Assembly (NCBI RefSeq): GCF_000518305.1
Contig: NZ_JADI01000009.1
Span: 1-64,000, forward strand
DNA: 64,000 bases
From: Mycoplasma imitans ATCC 51306
GTDB taxonomy: Bacteria; Bacillota_I; Bacilli_A; Mycoplasmatales; Mycoplasmoidaceae
Direction of reading: 5' to 3'
Within the stretch, counting starts at the first letter, position 1. The number at the start of each line of letters is the position of its first letter. The notes under the pieces were generated by a model. That model was not told the DNA's origin and did not search any database. It saw nothing but the letters and a program-made list of their open reading frames with translations. The translations under genes and the position numbers were made by a program. Shown here piece by piece: positions 9,358 through 21,118 of this stretch.

Positions 9358-10335
9358 CTAAGCTAGTAATTCGTTAATTGCGTCGATTGTTCTTTGCTTT
9401 AAATCGAATTGGATTGCTTCACCTTTTGCTAAAGGAACAGTAATATCAAATCCAGTTACACGAACTGGAGCTTTCTTTAAGCTACTGTGAAGTGTTTCAC
9501 TTACTTTAGCAATAATTTCAGCACTTACACTGAATGATTTAACAGCTTCGTGAACAACTAGTAAACGACCAGTTTTTTGTACTGAACCTAAAACTGTGTT
9601 TCAGTCAATTGGTGAGATAGTTCTTAAGTCGATTAATTCAATATCACCAGCTGGGTATTGGTTAACAATTTCTAAAGTATCAATTACGTTAGCACCGTAA
9701 GTTACGATTGTTAATTTGCTACCTTGTGTTAATACGTTAGCCTTACCAATTTCAACGATGTATTCACCTGCTGGAATTTCTTGCTTGAATGAACGGTACA
9801 ACTTCTTAGGTTCAAAAAACACAACTGGGTCTGGATCGTTAATAGCAGCTAACATTAATCCCTTAGTATCATAAGGAGTACATGGCATAACAACCTTAAC
9901 ACCTGGAATGTGAGAATAGATTGCTTCTAATGATTCTGAGTGGTGCTCTAAAGCTTTAATACCACCACCCATAGGCATTCTAATTACCATTTGAGAGTGC
10001 AATTGACCTCTTGATCTGTTTCTAATTCTTGCAGCGTGACAGAATAATTGTTGCATTGCTAAGTAACTGAAACCAGAGAATTGAATTTCTACGATTGGCT
10101 TTAAACCAGCAAATGAAGCACCAACAGCAGCACCAGTCATAGCAGCTTCTGAGATTGGAGAATCCCAAACTCTGTCAGCACCGTGTTTTTGTTGTAGACC
10201 TTTAGTTGCTCTAAACACACCACCTTCAAAACCAGCATCTTGACCGTATAATACCACACTCTTATCTTTTGTAAGTGCGATATCTAAAGCGTTGTTTAAA
10301 GCTTCGATATTATTTACGATAATTTTATCACTCAT
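9358..10335 (-). CDS. pdhB: Pyruvate dehydrogenase E1 component, beta subunit
   Basis: A 325-residue transketolase-like beta subunit of the heterotetrameric E1. Visible are LYGQDAGFEGGVFRATKGL, RVWDSPISEAAMTGAAVG, the conserved glutamate region PIVEIQFSGFSY and DLRTISPIDW; that Trp is TGA at 9601-9603. The C-terminal domain (VVHEAVKSFSVSAEI and later) completes the normal length. It lies 23 bases after pdhA. With the alpha subunit it decarboxylates pyruvate and reductively acetylates the lipoyl arm of PdhC. Confidence 0.97.
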
Positions 10336-10358
10336 TGTGTATATTCTCCAATTTAGAA

Positions 10359-11438
10359 TTATTTATTTCCGAAGTATTTTTTAGCAATCGCTTTTTGTTC
10401 AACTAAATTTTGAGGTAAAGTAGCGTAAGTGTGGTCAAACACATCATCAACTGTAGTGTGAACGTGTTTTTGCATTACTTCGTATTCTTCAGCGATCTTA
10501 GCTTCGATTTGTTCGAACATTATTTTTTCTTTAGCTTCGTCTCATAGACCTTTAGCAGTTAAGAACTTCTTAATTCTTGCAATTGGGTCTGATTTCTTAG
10601 CTTCTTCTTCTTCTTGTTTAGTTCTGTAAATTGAAGGGTCATCTGAAGTTGTGTGAGGTCCTTGGCGGTAAGTTACGAATTCAACAAAGATTGGTCCCAT
10701 ACCACTTCTAGAATATTCAATAGCTTCTAGCATTGCATCATAACAAGCTAATAAGTCATTACCATCAACTCTTACTCTTGGCATATTAACTGCAATCGCT
10801 TTAGTTGATAGATCACTAACTGCACTTTCTAAGTGAGTTCTTGTAGAGATCGCAAATTGGTTGTTGTTTACACAGAAAACTGTTTGTCATTTGTGAATTG
10901 AAGCCATGTTCATTGCTTCATAGAATTCACCTTCAGCAGTACCACCATCACCGATGAATGTTACAGCAGCTGCTCTTTCTTTATTTTGTTTTAATGCATA
11001 ACCAATACCTGCAGCTTGAGAATATTGAGCACCAATTGTAATGTTAATCGGGATAACTCTTACACCTTCATCAAATACGTTACCCTTTTCATTACCATTT
11101 CAGTAAAGCATTAATTGGTAAGGTTTAACACCTCTGTGAAGCATTAAAGCTCCTGATCTGAAAGCTGGTACTAATCAGTCTTTTTTAGTCATTGCAAGTG
11201 AAGTACCAATTTGAAGTGCTTCTTCACCTAGGTTAGGTGCTAATGTAAGCATCTTACCTGAACGTTGTCAAGTTAACATTTTTTTGTCAAGTTCTCTTGA
11301 TAAGTTCATGTAGTAGTAAGCTTCAATAACTCTTTCATCTGATAGCTTTTGAACATAGCTAGGGTCGATAACGCGTCCTTCGTTATCAATTACTCTATGT
11401 AAAAGTTCAGGAATTTTGTTTTTAACAATGATTGCCAT
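10359..11438 (-). CDS. pdhA: Pyruvate dehydrogenase E1 component, alpha subunit
   Basis: A 359-residue alpha subunit. The thiamine-diphosphate motif starts at GDGGTAEGEFYEAMN and ends at CVNNNQFAIST, matching the GDG-to-NN pattern; PRVRVDGNDLLACYDAM and TYRQGPHTTSDDPSIYR, the phosphorylation-loop equivalent, follow. Several tryptophans are encoded by TGA. It is the first gene of pdhAB and sits about 60 bases downstream of nox, so the block may be read with nox or from a promoter in that gap. It completes an entire pyruvate dehydrogenase complex in this window. Confidence 0.97.
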
Positions 11439-11498
11439 ATTTATCTTGTTTTTCCTTAATTTCTTGGTTTAATTGTAATTTAAATATTTTTAACTTTA

Positions 11499-12914
11499 TT
11501 ATTTAATGCTTTGTTTGAAATAATTTAGTCCTAATGCTTGTAAAATCGCACTAATGATAAAGTTGAATGGTTTGTTGTAGTGAGGTAGGAAGAATACGTC
11601 AGCAAACGCAATATCAACTAATGTTAATTTTCTTTGGATTGCTAATGCTAAGAAGTAAATAACTTCAGAGTGATTGTTTTTAGTTGAACCTACTTGAGCA
11701 CCTAATAATCTTAAAGATTTAGGATCAAATACTAATTTAATCTTAACTCGGTCATAAGTGTTCATTCATTCTGGTCGGTCTGCATCTTCAAAATATGAAA
11801 CAGCTACATCAATACCGCGGATTTTAGCAACTTCTTCTGAAATACCAGTTGAAGATAAGTGGTGACCGAATACGTGAATTGCGTTTGTACCAACAACGTT
11901 TTCTAACTTAATGTTGTCCATACCATTAATGTGAGAAGCAGCTACTACACCAGTTTTAACTGCGTTAGTTGCTAAGTCAATGTTTTGGTATTCGCCAGTT
12001 GCTGCGTTCATAATTGCTGCAGCACCACCAATTGCATAAACGTCTTTAACAGATGTTTGACAGTATTGGTCGATGATTAAAGCACCATTTTTAACTTTGT
12101 GACCATCAGGTAATAATGATGTATTTGGTAAGAAACCGATACATTGAATTACTAAATCAGCTTCTACTTTAGTTTGAACACCATCTTTTTCTAAAGTAAT
12201 TCCACGAATTACTTTCTTACCACCATCAGTATCAACTAAATACCCCATTACTTTAGTTCCACATCTAACGTCAACACCTTCTTTTTTCATTGTTGTCATT
12301 AGATCAGTACCAAATTCTTTGTCGAAGTAATTAGCTGCAGGTCTTGGTAACATATCAACTAATAATGTTTTCTTACCTCTTTGATGAGCAGCTTCAACTA
12401 ATTCAACACCAATATAACCAGCACCGATTACAACTACGTTGTTAACATCAGGTTTTTTAAATTGGTCAATAATTTCTAAAGCGTGTTGGTAAGTTTTACA
12501 AGTTACTAAACCTTCGATTCCACCACAGTATTTTTGACTGTAATGAAGGCTAGCATCTGCTGTAGTAATTGGTCAAGAACCAGTTGCTAAGATTAACTTA
12601 TCATAACCTTCTTCAAAAGTTGAGTTCTTAACTAAATCACGAACTACAACTACTTTTCTTTTGTGATCCACTGAAAGCACTTCGTGCTTCATGTGAACTT
12701 TTGCACCCATTGATTTAAGTTGTTCTGGGTTTGAGTAGAACAGATCAGTTGTATCTTTAACTACACCACTAACAGCTAAAGCAATACCACATCCTAAGAA
12801 AGAGATATTGTCATTGCGGTCGAATGCTACTACATCTAATTTAGGATTTTCCGCTAGCATCGTACGAATAGCAGACGTACCAGCGTGGTTAATTCCTACT
12901 ACAATAACTTTCAT
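11499..12914 (-). CDS. nox: NADH oxidase (water-forming type, FAD/CoA-disulfide family)
   Basis: A 471-residue flavoprotein oxidising NADH with oxygen. The start MKVIVVGINHAGTSAI gives an FAD-binding fold; FLGCGIAL places the single redox cysteine at residue 42, characteristic of Nox and CoA-disulfide reductases; VVVIGAGYIGVELVEAA is the NAD site and VYAIGGAAA the second FAD segment. Tryptophans at 11766-11768 and 12573-12575 are TGA. Water rather than peroxide as product is inferred from the family. It would regenerate NAD consumed by glycolysis and by the pyruvate dehydrogenase encoded downstream. Confidence 0.94.
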
Positions 12915-13075
12915 TTTTTATGTTTATCCTTGTGAATTCTATTTTGATAATAGACACAATAAATATAATTTATTATTATTTTTCACTTAACTTTTTTTCA
13001 AATCAAAGTGTGAAATTGGTAAAAGTATCTACCACCTTATTTTCTTTTATATTATATATTGACAAATAAAATAAT

Positions 13076-14242
13076 TTATTTAGACAAACGAACTACATCA
13101 CGCATAATCATGATTTCTTCATTTGTTCTTACTTGATATACTGCTACAGCGCTCTTATCATCTGATAGTTTGCGACAATCTGGATATTTTTGTTCAAAGG
13201 CTTTAGGATCTAATGACACCTTTAATAGGTGAACTTTTTTCATTACTTCCTGAACAATTAAACTTGCGTTTTCACCAACACCTGCAGTGAATATAATACC
13301 ATCAATTGGCGCATTAATTTGGTTAGCATACTTAACAATGTAATCTGCCACTCTTTGAGTGTAGATGTCTACAGTTAATTGAGTCTTAGGTAAGTTACCA
13401 GTTACATCTCTCATATCTGCATAGTTCGCTAAACCTAATAGACCAGATTTTTTATTCAGATCGTCAATTACTTGATCTAAAGTTTTATTAGTTTGCTTTG
13501 CAATGTATTGAACTACAGATGGGTCAATATCACCACTTCTAGTACCCATTACCAAACCTTCTAATGGAGTGAAACCCATTGAAGTGTTGATTGATTTTGA
13601 GTCTTTGATTGCTGCAATTGAAGCACCATTACCTAAGTGACAAATTACTAAATTTACCGCTTTTTTATTTAATAATTGTTCAAAACGCTTAGTTACATAA
13701 CGATAGCTTGTACCATGGTAACCATAACGTCTAACTAGATGTTTTTCTTTTCATTCTGCTGGTATTGCATATTGATATGCAACAGCTGGCATAGTTGTGT
13801 GGAATGAAGTATCAAACACTGCTACATTTTTAGCAGACGGAATCAACTTTTGTACTACTGCAATTACATCAGCTTCTGGCTTGTTGTGTAATGGTGCTAG
13901 TTTTGCTAACTCATAGATTTTATCTAATACTTCAGGAGTAATTAAAGTTGAGTCAGTTCAATAAGCACCTTGTACCACGCGGTGACCGACACCAACAATT
14001 TCATTTAAATCTTTAATTACTTTATGTTTTTTTAATGATTCTAATAGATGACTTAATGCTTCTTTGTGAGTAGGAAAATTTGCATTACCCTCATCTTTAG
14101 ATCCATCTTCAAATTCATATTTAAAAGCGCCATCAATAAAGATTCTTTCACATAAACCTTTAGCTAATACTTTTTCACTAGCATCGTATAATTGAAACTT
14201 GATTGAACTTGATCCAGCGTTAATTACTAAGATTTTATTCAT
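13076..14242 (-). CDS. ackA: Acetate kinase
   Basis: A 388-residue ASKHA-fold kinase that makes ATP and acetate from acetyl phosphate. NAGSSSIKFQLYD at residues 7-19 binds phosphate; GVGHRVVQGAY, DTSFHTTMP, HLGNGASIAAI and TRSGDIDPSV are family signatures, and FTAGVGENASLIVQEVM lies near the C terminus. Length is close to the usual 390-400. It closes the pyruvate-to-acetate route with the pdh genes; no phosphotransacetylase gene is present in this window. A 160-base gap to nox probably holds the nox promoter. Confidence 0.96.
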
Positions 14243-14336
14243 TGCTATCCTTGTCCTTGTAAAAATTAATATGTTTAATAATAAAATATCGATTTTTTTA
14301 GAACTGTTTTTTATATCTTATTGCTAGCAATAAAGT

Positions 14337-16103
14337 TTATCCAATCTTAACATCTTCATCAACATAAGAGTAGTTTCACTTAATAACGTCACTCTTAACC
14401 CAAGCTAGAATTGATGTACTTACCCCTAATTGACCAATAATCATTAGCGCGATTAATAGTACTAATGGTACTAAATTAATTGAAGTTAAATATGAAGTTA
14501 TACCAACAGATAAACCTACCGTACCATAACCAGAAGAATATTCAAAGAATACATCCATAATGCTAAAACGAGCGTCTGGTTGAACAAAATCAAAGGTAAT
14601 TTTAGTTCCAAGTGCTGCCACAATTAAAAAAATCGCACTTAATAAAGTGATCAGATAAGCACTATTAATTGTTTCAGGTGGAATTGAGCGTTTAAATAAT
14701 TTTACTTGTTTGTAACCCTTAAATTTTTGAAAAATTGCAACCATTACTAATGCAAAGGTTGTTGTTCTAATACCCCCTGCTGTAGAAGATGGCGCAGCAC
14801 CAATAAACATCAATAAACTAAAAATCGATTTTGAAACATCAGTTAAGTTGTACATGCTGATTGTCGAAAAACCTGCTGATCGTGTTGAAAAAATCATAAA
14901 TCATAGATTAAACACGTAATCTAGTTTAGGATTTTTTCCATAAATAGTTCTATATAGATCATCTGAATTTTGAATATTTAATGAAGGTTCGAATCTGATC
15001 TTATTATTTACTGACTGCTCAAAAATTTGAGATGTAACTCTGAATGAACCATTTTTACTTAGTATTTCAACGGGTGCAACAATAATAATTGGCAACAATA
15101 ACAATGTTGCTGATGTAATTAGTGATAATTTGGTAAAGATACTGAACTTGTACTTAACTGCGTTCTTGTACAATTTTTTGTATCTCATTTTTTCATAAAT
15201 ATCAAAAATCGTTGGATAACCAATTCCACCAATGAAGAATTGAGTAGCAGTAATAAATAATAAAACGATGTGATAGTCGTTTCTAAAACTAGATAACGAG
15301 AATGGTCCAAAGATATCAAAACCAGCGTTGTTGATTGAAGAAACTGAGTGAAAAATTCCAGCTCAAATAGCTGATCCAGCATTGTGATAAGTAAAGAATT
15401 TACGGTAAGGATTATCTACTGTTATTTGAGATGCTTTGAAATCGATTAATGAACTATTAACATCGGAGTTTTGTAAATCAATAATATTTTGTTGCTCAAA
15501 TGATGGAACAAAATAAAAATATAATGAGTAAAAAATTGAATACAAAATCTGAAAAATCATTACTGCAGTAACTGCAACCATAATTGTTTTAGATGTTGTT
15601 GATAGTTTTTCACCACCGCGTTCAGATTGAAGTAATAAGGTTTTTTCTAATGATGACTGATCTTTAAAAATCTTGGCAAAAATTCTTCAAATTAAATATC
15701 AGAAAACAACGAAACCAACTCCACCAACTTCGATCAGAATTGCTAAGATTACTTGTCCAAAAATTGTGTAGGTTTCTCTTACCACCAAGGTTAATAAACC
15801 TGTATCACTGAATGCTGATGTAGCAATAAAGAAGGAGTCAATAAATGAATATTTTGCTTTTTCAATTACCGGCTGAGCAGCTAATCCTTGAAAGGTAACA
15901 TTAGTCACTTTTTCATATGTATCGCTATATTTTAGAGATATTGGTAAGTACAATAAAATCGATCCGATTAATATGAAATAAATATAGAAGTGCGCGATCT
16001 TTTGACTGATTGTTTCACCAATAAAAATGATCTTTAGTCATCTAAGGATCTTATTCTTTTTATTCAATGATTTTTTGCTATTTTTACCGCGAATTTTTAA
16101 CAT
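14337..16103 (-). CDS. KtrB/TrkH-family potassium uptake membrane protein
   Basis: A 588-residue polytopic membrane protein with the four-pore-loop architecture of the KtrB/TrkH superfamily. Pore-loop cores are recognisable in order: SAFSDTGL, SINNAGFDIFG, STRSAGFSTISM and SSGYGTVGLSVG, each with the conserved filter glycine region. A hydrophilic stretch between about residues 140 and 230 and another near 340 lengthen it relative to B. subtilis KtrB. It starts four bases after the CorC-like gene, suggesting one transcript. No KtrA/TrkA-type RCK subunit is encoded in the window, so its regulatory partner must lie elsewhere. Many tryptophans are TGA. Confidence 0.85.
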
Positions 16104-16107
16104 TTTA

Positions 16108-17418
16108 TTAATTTGTTTCTATTTCAGTTGCATGGACTTCTTTTTTAATGATTTCAACAAGTTTAATCTTGGTTTCTTCATCATATTCTAGATATTTAAC
16201 AGTCATGAAATCATCGTGATAAATACCATTTTCAAATCTTGCGTTGTGTTCAGAATTATTATTAATATAGTCTAATAATTTTATATTTTTCTTAACATTA
16301 ATACTCTTATTTATGTATTTATGTAAAAAGTGCTGAGCGTTTATTGATGAATCAACCATTCAAGTATAAGCATTAATTTCTTGAACTTGACCTACTTCAT
16401 CTTGTTCGTCGTAAATTTGACCCACTAGTTGTTCAAGCAGATCTTCCATCGTGATAATCCCGATTGATTCGTAATCATTAAAATTATTAACAACGATTGC
16501 AATCTGAACTCTCTCACGTTTCATTAGATACAAAACTTTATCTAACTTATAATCGGTTGATACATAAATCGGTTCACTTAGATATTCCAACCAGTTATCT
16601 TCATCTTTATTTTCGACGATATCTAAATAATCTTTTAAGTGTAAAACACCAATCGCTTTATTCTCATCGTTAATAATCGGCATTCTAGAAACATTATCGG
16701 TTAAAAAACGCTTCTTAATCAACCCAATGGAACTATGCTCATGAGCATAAACAACTTCATTTCATTTTGTATATACCTGTTCAATTAAAGTTTCGTCAAA
16801 GTTGATAGCATTTTTAACCAATAATGCTTCATCATTTTCAAGTACCCCTTCATTCTTCGCTTCATCAATGAAGAACGCCACTTCTTTTTCGCTAGTTTGA
16901 GTTTTTGAATACTTCTTAAAGATTTTTGATATTAAATAGGTAATTGGATACACTAAATAATAAAAGAAAATCATTACAAAACTAAATAATAGAACCGTTT
17001 TAATAGGTCTAAATTTAGCAATAGATTTAGGTGCTATCTCTCCAAAAAATAAAGTTATGAATGTAGTTACAAATATTGCTATTGAAGATCCAACAGCTTG
17101 ATTTGAAATAATTTGATTAAACAAAAGTGTCGAAAGTGTGGAAATAATAATGTTTGCAACATTATTACAGATTAAAATCGTTGATAAAGTTAATGTAAAA
17201 TTTTTAATTAACTTGTTAATAATCTTTGTTCTTAGCTTTTTTTGGATATTGTGCTCTTTTATATATCCATTTCATTTAAAGCTTGTTAAGCTTGTAAATG
17301 CTGTCTCTAAAGCAGAAAAAATTACAGAAATAAATAAAAAAAGCAGCATTAGGACACCATATATTACATATATGGCTATGGTACTACTATCCGTGACGGA
17401 TGAACTATCAGATGTCAT
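16108..17418 (-). CDS. CNNM/CorC-type membrane protein with CBS domains (hemolysin-C-like)
   Basis: A 436-residue protein with an N-terminal DUF21/CNNM membrane domain of several helices (roughly residues 15-170), then paired CBS domains containing VSRMPIINDENKAIGVLHLKDYL and VNNFNDYESIGIITMEDLLEQLVG, and a C-terminal CorC-HlyC-like region. The family is tied to magnesium or cobalt efflux; older annotations call it hemolysin. It is the first gene of a two-gene unit with the potassium transporter, making a small cation-homeostasis operon. Transport specificity cannot be read from the sequence. Confidence 0.85.
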
Positions 17419-17449
17419 ATAATTTAATCTTTAAATTATAGATAATTAT

Positions 17450-17455
17450 ATTATA
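17450..17455 (-). promoter_or_regulatory. -10 element candidate for the CorC-like/KtrB unit
   Basis: A TATAAT match on the minus strand lies about 32 bases before the ATG at 17418. A second overlapping TATAAT lies at 17445-17450. No good -35 match is seen, which is common in mycoplasmas. Confidence 0.45.
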
Positions 17456-17547
17456 TTTAGCCCTTAGATTGTCCTTGACAGCTATAAAACGCGATTTATT
17501 GTTGTCAAAATTTTACAAAAGTTATTAATTGTTAGATTAATAATGTT

Positions 17548-17553
17548 TATAAT
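17548..17553 (+). promoter_or_regulatory. -10 element candidate for the deoxynucleoside kinase pair
   Basis: TATAAT lies 40 bases ahead of the TTG start at 17593, with TTGTTA at 17529-17534 as a poor -35 (13-base spacing). The 174-base divergent gap thus carries promoters for both directions. Confidence 0.5.
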
Positions 17554-17592
17554 AATAAGGCTAACTATTAAATAATTAAAGGGATATTTAAG

Positions 17593-18240
17593 TTGTTAAT
17601 CGGAATAAGTGGCATGGTTGCATGCGGTAAAAGCGTTTTGTCTAAAAGAATACACGAGCACTATAAGAACTCTTTATTCTTAAGAGAATTTAAAGAAGAC
17701 GATGTTGTTTTTAATAAGTTCTTAGAATGACTTTATGAAAAACGTCCAAATACAGAAATAAGTTTTCAAGCTTATATTTGTGAAAACCATTCAACGAAGA
17801 TGAATGAGATTTGAAAAAATTATCGAGCTGAAAATAAAGACCCTAAGAAAGATCACATTATTATTGATCGTTTTTGTATCGAACATAACATTTTTGCTAG
17901 ATTAATTTTGGCTAAAAAAGGCAAGAAATTTTTAAACGCCTATCAAGCGATGTTTGATATGATGATTGATAAAAATGAGATTCCAGATATTGCTATTTTC
18001 TTAGATGTTAATTTTGAAAATTTCAAAAAAAGATTATTCAAAAGAAATCGCGAAGTAGAAGTAAATAATTTTGATGAAAATTTAGATTACTGAAAAGAAT
18101 TACATCAAAATTACCGTAAAAACTTTGAAATTTTGTGTGAAAAATACAAAGTTAATGCGTATTATATCGACACAAATGATATGACTGAAATTGAAGTTTT
18201 TAATAAGGCTGTTGAGATCATTGATAACCACAATAGATAA
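17593..18240 (+). CDS. Deoxynucleoside kinase (deoxyguanosine/deoxyadenosine kinase type), copy 1
   Basis: A 215-residue P-loop kinase that should phosphorylate deoxynucleosides for salvage. The P-loop GMVACGKS is at residues 7-14, the DRF motif (IIDRFCIEH) near residue 95, and the arginine-rich lid FKRNREVEVNNF near 150. The start is TTG at 17593, chosen because AAAGGG at 17578-17583 sits nine bases ahead and the P-loop begins at residue 7; the next ATG falls inside the P-loop. It is followed after two bases by a paralogue. Nucleoside preference cannot be told from sequence alone. Confidence 0.85.
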
Positions 18241-18242
18241 TT

Positions 18243-18869
18243 ATGCTTGTTGCTATTAGTGGAATGGTTGCTTCTGGAAAATCTACACTTTCCAACAATC
18301 TGCATTCACATTATAAAAACTCAAAACTTCTTTATGAGTACGACGAAAAAGATGAAGTTTTTAATCAATTTTTAGAATGACTATATAATAAGAATGCTGT
18401 TGTAGATTTTGCTTTTCAATCCTACGTTGTACAAAATTATTCTAGACATCTTAAACAAGCTTTATCTCAAAATTATCACTTTATTTTTTCAGATCGCTTT
18501 AATTTAGAGCATTTTATTTTTGCAAAAAATAAAATATCTCAAAAACCTAAAAAATTTATAAATGCTTATGAAGCGATGTTTGATGTTTTGGTCTCAGAAG
18601 ATAAAATTCCCGATCTTGTTATTTATCTAGATTTCAATTTTGATGAATTTAAGAAAAGAATTTTTAAGAGAAATAGAATCGTAGAAACATCAACATTTAA
18701 CGATAATATAGATTACTGAAAAAATCTTCATAGCATTTATAAAAAAGAGTTTATAAACCAACAACAAAAATATAAATTTAAAGTTGTTTATTTAGATACA
18801 AACAACAAAAATGAAGAAGATATTTTCAAGCAATCTGTTAAGATAATTAACCAATATAGTGCAAAATAA
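18243..18869 (+). CDS. Deoxynucleoside kinase, tandem paralogue (copy 2)
   Basis: A 208-residue paralogue of the gene just upstream, with P-loop GMVASGKS, FSDRFNLEHFIFAKN, KKFINAYEAMFD and a lid segment FKRNRIVETSTFNDN aligning along the whole length with copy 1. It starts with ATG two bases after the previous stop, so both are co-transcribed. Divergence is substantial, suggesting that the two have specialised for different deoxynucleosides, as in mycoplasmas with separate dAdo and dGuo kinases. A terminator follows directly. Confidence 0.85.
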
Positions 18870-18896
18870 AAAACGAGATAATATCTCGTTTTTTTA
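18868..18896 (+). terminator. Terminator between convergent deoxynucleoside kinase and clpB genes
   Basis: AAACGAGAT and ATCTCGTTT form a nine-base stem with a three-base loop followed by a T-run. The A-run on the other side makes it usable for clpB on the minus strand, whose stop lies 28 bases away. Confidence 0.8.
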
Positions 18897-18923
18897 TCAT
18901 TTTTACCGTGTATTTTTAATTTT

Positions 18924-21077
18924 TTAAGATACAGATTTTCTTAAATTTACAAGAGTATATTCATTTGTTTCAGCATTGAATGTGCAAACGTAAGATTTGT
19001 TCTTTTCAAGCTTGTTTTCGATTATTTTTTTTGCTAAAAAATTCTCTACTTCTCTTTGAATATAACGTTTTAATGGGCGAGCTCCAAAAACGGTGTTAGA
19101 ACCATGCTTAACAACATTTTCAACAACCTTTTTATCAAAAGTAATGTTTATTTGTTGCTCTTTAATTCGGCCACTTAAATCACTTAGTAATTTTTGAGCT
19201 ATTGCAGATAAATCTTTGTCATTTAATGCTTTAAACGTAATTAATTCATCAATTCTGTTTAATAATTCTGGTCTGATTTTTCTTTTTAACTCTTCAATTG
19301 TTTTAGCTGGATTATTAGCTAAGATATGTTCAGCACCAATATTAGATGTCATTATGATTATCGTGTTCTTAAAGTTTACTAATCTATTGTGATTATCTGT
19401 TAATTGACCATCATCTAAGATTTGAAGCAAGATATTTAAAACATCTGGGTGTGCTTTTTCAATTTCATCAAATAATACCACCGCATAAGGTTTTGTTCTA
19501 ATTGCATCTGATAAAACACCAGGTTGATCATAACCAATATATCCAGGAGGAGAACCAATTAGTTTATCAACTGAATGTCTTTCCATGAATTCAGACATAT
19601 CAATGCGAACCATTGCTTTTTCATTATCGAATAGACAATAAGCTAATTTTTTAGCTACTTCAGTTTTACCTACACCTGTAGGACCTAAAAATAAAAATGA
19701 GCCAATAGGACGATTAGGATCATTAATTTGAGCTCTACCTCTTAATACTGCATCTGAAACATTTTTAATTGCATGATCTTGACCTTTAATATATTTAGAA
19801 AGATCATTTTTAAGATTTAATAATTTTTGTTGTTCAGAAGCAACTAATTTACTTAAAGGAATTTTTGTAGCTTGTGAAATTACTTCAGCAATTTCAACTC
19901 TAGATATTGAAGTCTTTATTAAATTGTCGGTAAATTTGCTCAATTCTTTAGTTTTCTTTTCAATTTCTTCTTGACGTTTTGGAATTTCTAAATAAAGTAA
20001 TTTAGATGCTTGAGTATATTCACCTTTAGCTTGCAATCTTTCAATTTCAGACGTAAGATTTGTTACTTCTTCTTTTAATTTATTAATACGTTCATAAATC
20101 GTTTTTTGTTGATTTCATTTAACTGTTAATTCATTTTGTTTATTAGTTAAATCTTTAATTTCATTTTTTAGTTGATCTATTCGACCTAGTCTTACGTTAG
20201 CGTGATTTTCTTTCTTTTCGCGCTCAAGTGCAGCTAATTCTGTACTTAAATGAATAATCTTTTGCTTGATGTTATCTAATTCTGGTGGTAAAGAATGAAT
20301 CAAAGTCTTGATCTTAGCGGCAGCTTCATCAATTAAATCGATTGCTTTATCTGGTAAGTAACGATCTGAAATATATCGAGCTGACATTTCAACAGCAGCA
20401 ACTAAAGCATCATCAAAAATTCTTACTTTATGAAATGCTTCTCATCTTTCTCTAAGACCGCGCATAATTGTTAGCGCTTCTTGTTTAGTTGGTTCATCAA
20501 CTAAGATTTTTTGCATTCTACGTTCTAATGCTCCGTCTTTTTCGATGTATTTACGGTATTCATCAATCGTAGTTGCGCCAATTACTTTAATCTCGCCGCG
20601 AGCCATCATCGGTTTTAAAATATTGGCTGCGTCCATTGCAGAATTTGATGAATTTTTTCCCATCCCAACAAGTTGGTGAATCTCGTCAATAAATAAAATA
20701 ATTTTTCCATTGGAATTCTTAACTTCTTTTAAAATTTTATTTAATCTTTCTTCAAAGGAACCTTGAAATTGCGTACCTGCAATTAATGAAGATAACGATA
20801 ATTCAACTACTTCTACATCTTTTAAATTATCAGGAACATCTCCGTTCACAATCTTTCTTGCAAAACCTTCAACAATTGCTGTTTTACCAACACCAGGTTC
20901 ACCAATTAAGACTGGATTGTTCTTATTTTTTCTACTTAATATTTCAATCAATCTTCTTATTTCATCTTCTCTACCAATAGTAGGATCAATTGCGTTTCTA
21001 GCAATTTCATCGTTTAAATTACGTGAATATTTACTTAAAACGTTTTTTTCTTCAGTTGGAGTAAAACTAGCAAACAT
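18924..21077 (-). CDS. clpB: ATP-dependent disaggregase ClpB, lacking the N-terminal domain
   Basis: A 717-residue Hsp100 chaperone that extracts proteins from aggregates with DnaK. It opens just before NBD1 ([13 protein letters not shown] near residue 37), with Walker A GEPGVGKT near 59 and Walker [12 protein letters not shown]. The middle domain is a coiled coil rich in Lys and Glu (about 260-390), and NBD2 has GPTGVGKT and [14 protein letters not shown]. The usual N-terminal substrate-binding domain of about 140 residues is missing, as in other small mycoplasma ClpB proteins. A CIRCE and a -10 box lie directly upstream, and GAGGTG is a good ribosome-binding site. Confidence 0.95.
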
Positions 21078-21104
21078 ATATACACCTCTTCGATCTATAG
21101 ATTA

Positions 21105-21110
21105 ATTATA
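21105..21110 (-). promoter_or_regulatory. -10 element of clpB
   Basis: TATAAT on the minus strand lies 27 bases before the clpB ATG, with the CIRCE immediately upstream in the -35 region. This is the expected layout for an HrcA-repressed promoter. Confidence 0.7.
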
Positions 21111-21118
21111 ACAAAAAA

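Noticed and set aside
14318-14333. Palindrome TTATTGCTAGCAATAA after the potassium transporter gene as a terminator
   Set aside because: The stem is seven bases, partly inside the stop region, and not followed by a T-run on the minus strand. Too weak to call.
15185-15382. A 65-codon frame within the potassium transporter gene
   Set aside because: It lies in a different frame from the pore-loop motifs and overlaps the conserved second pore loop; a shadow.
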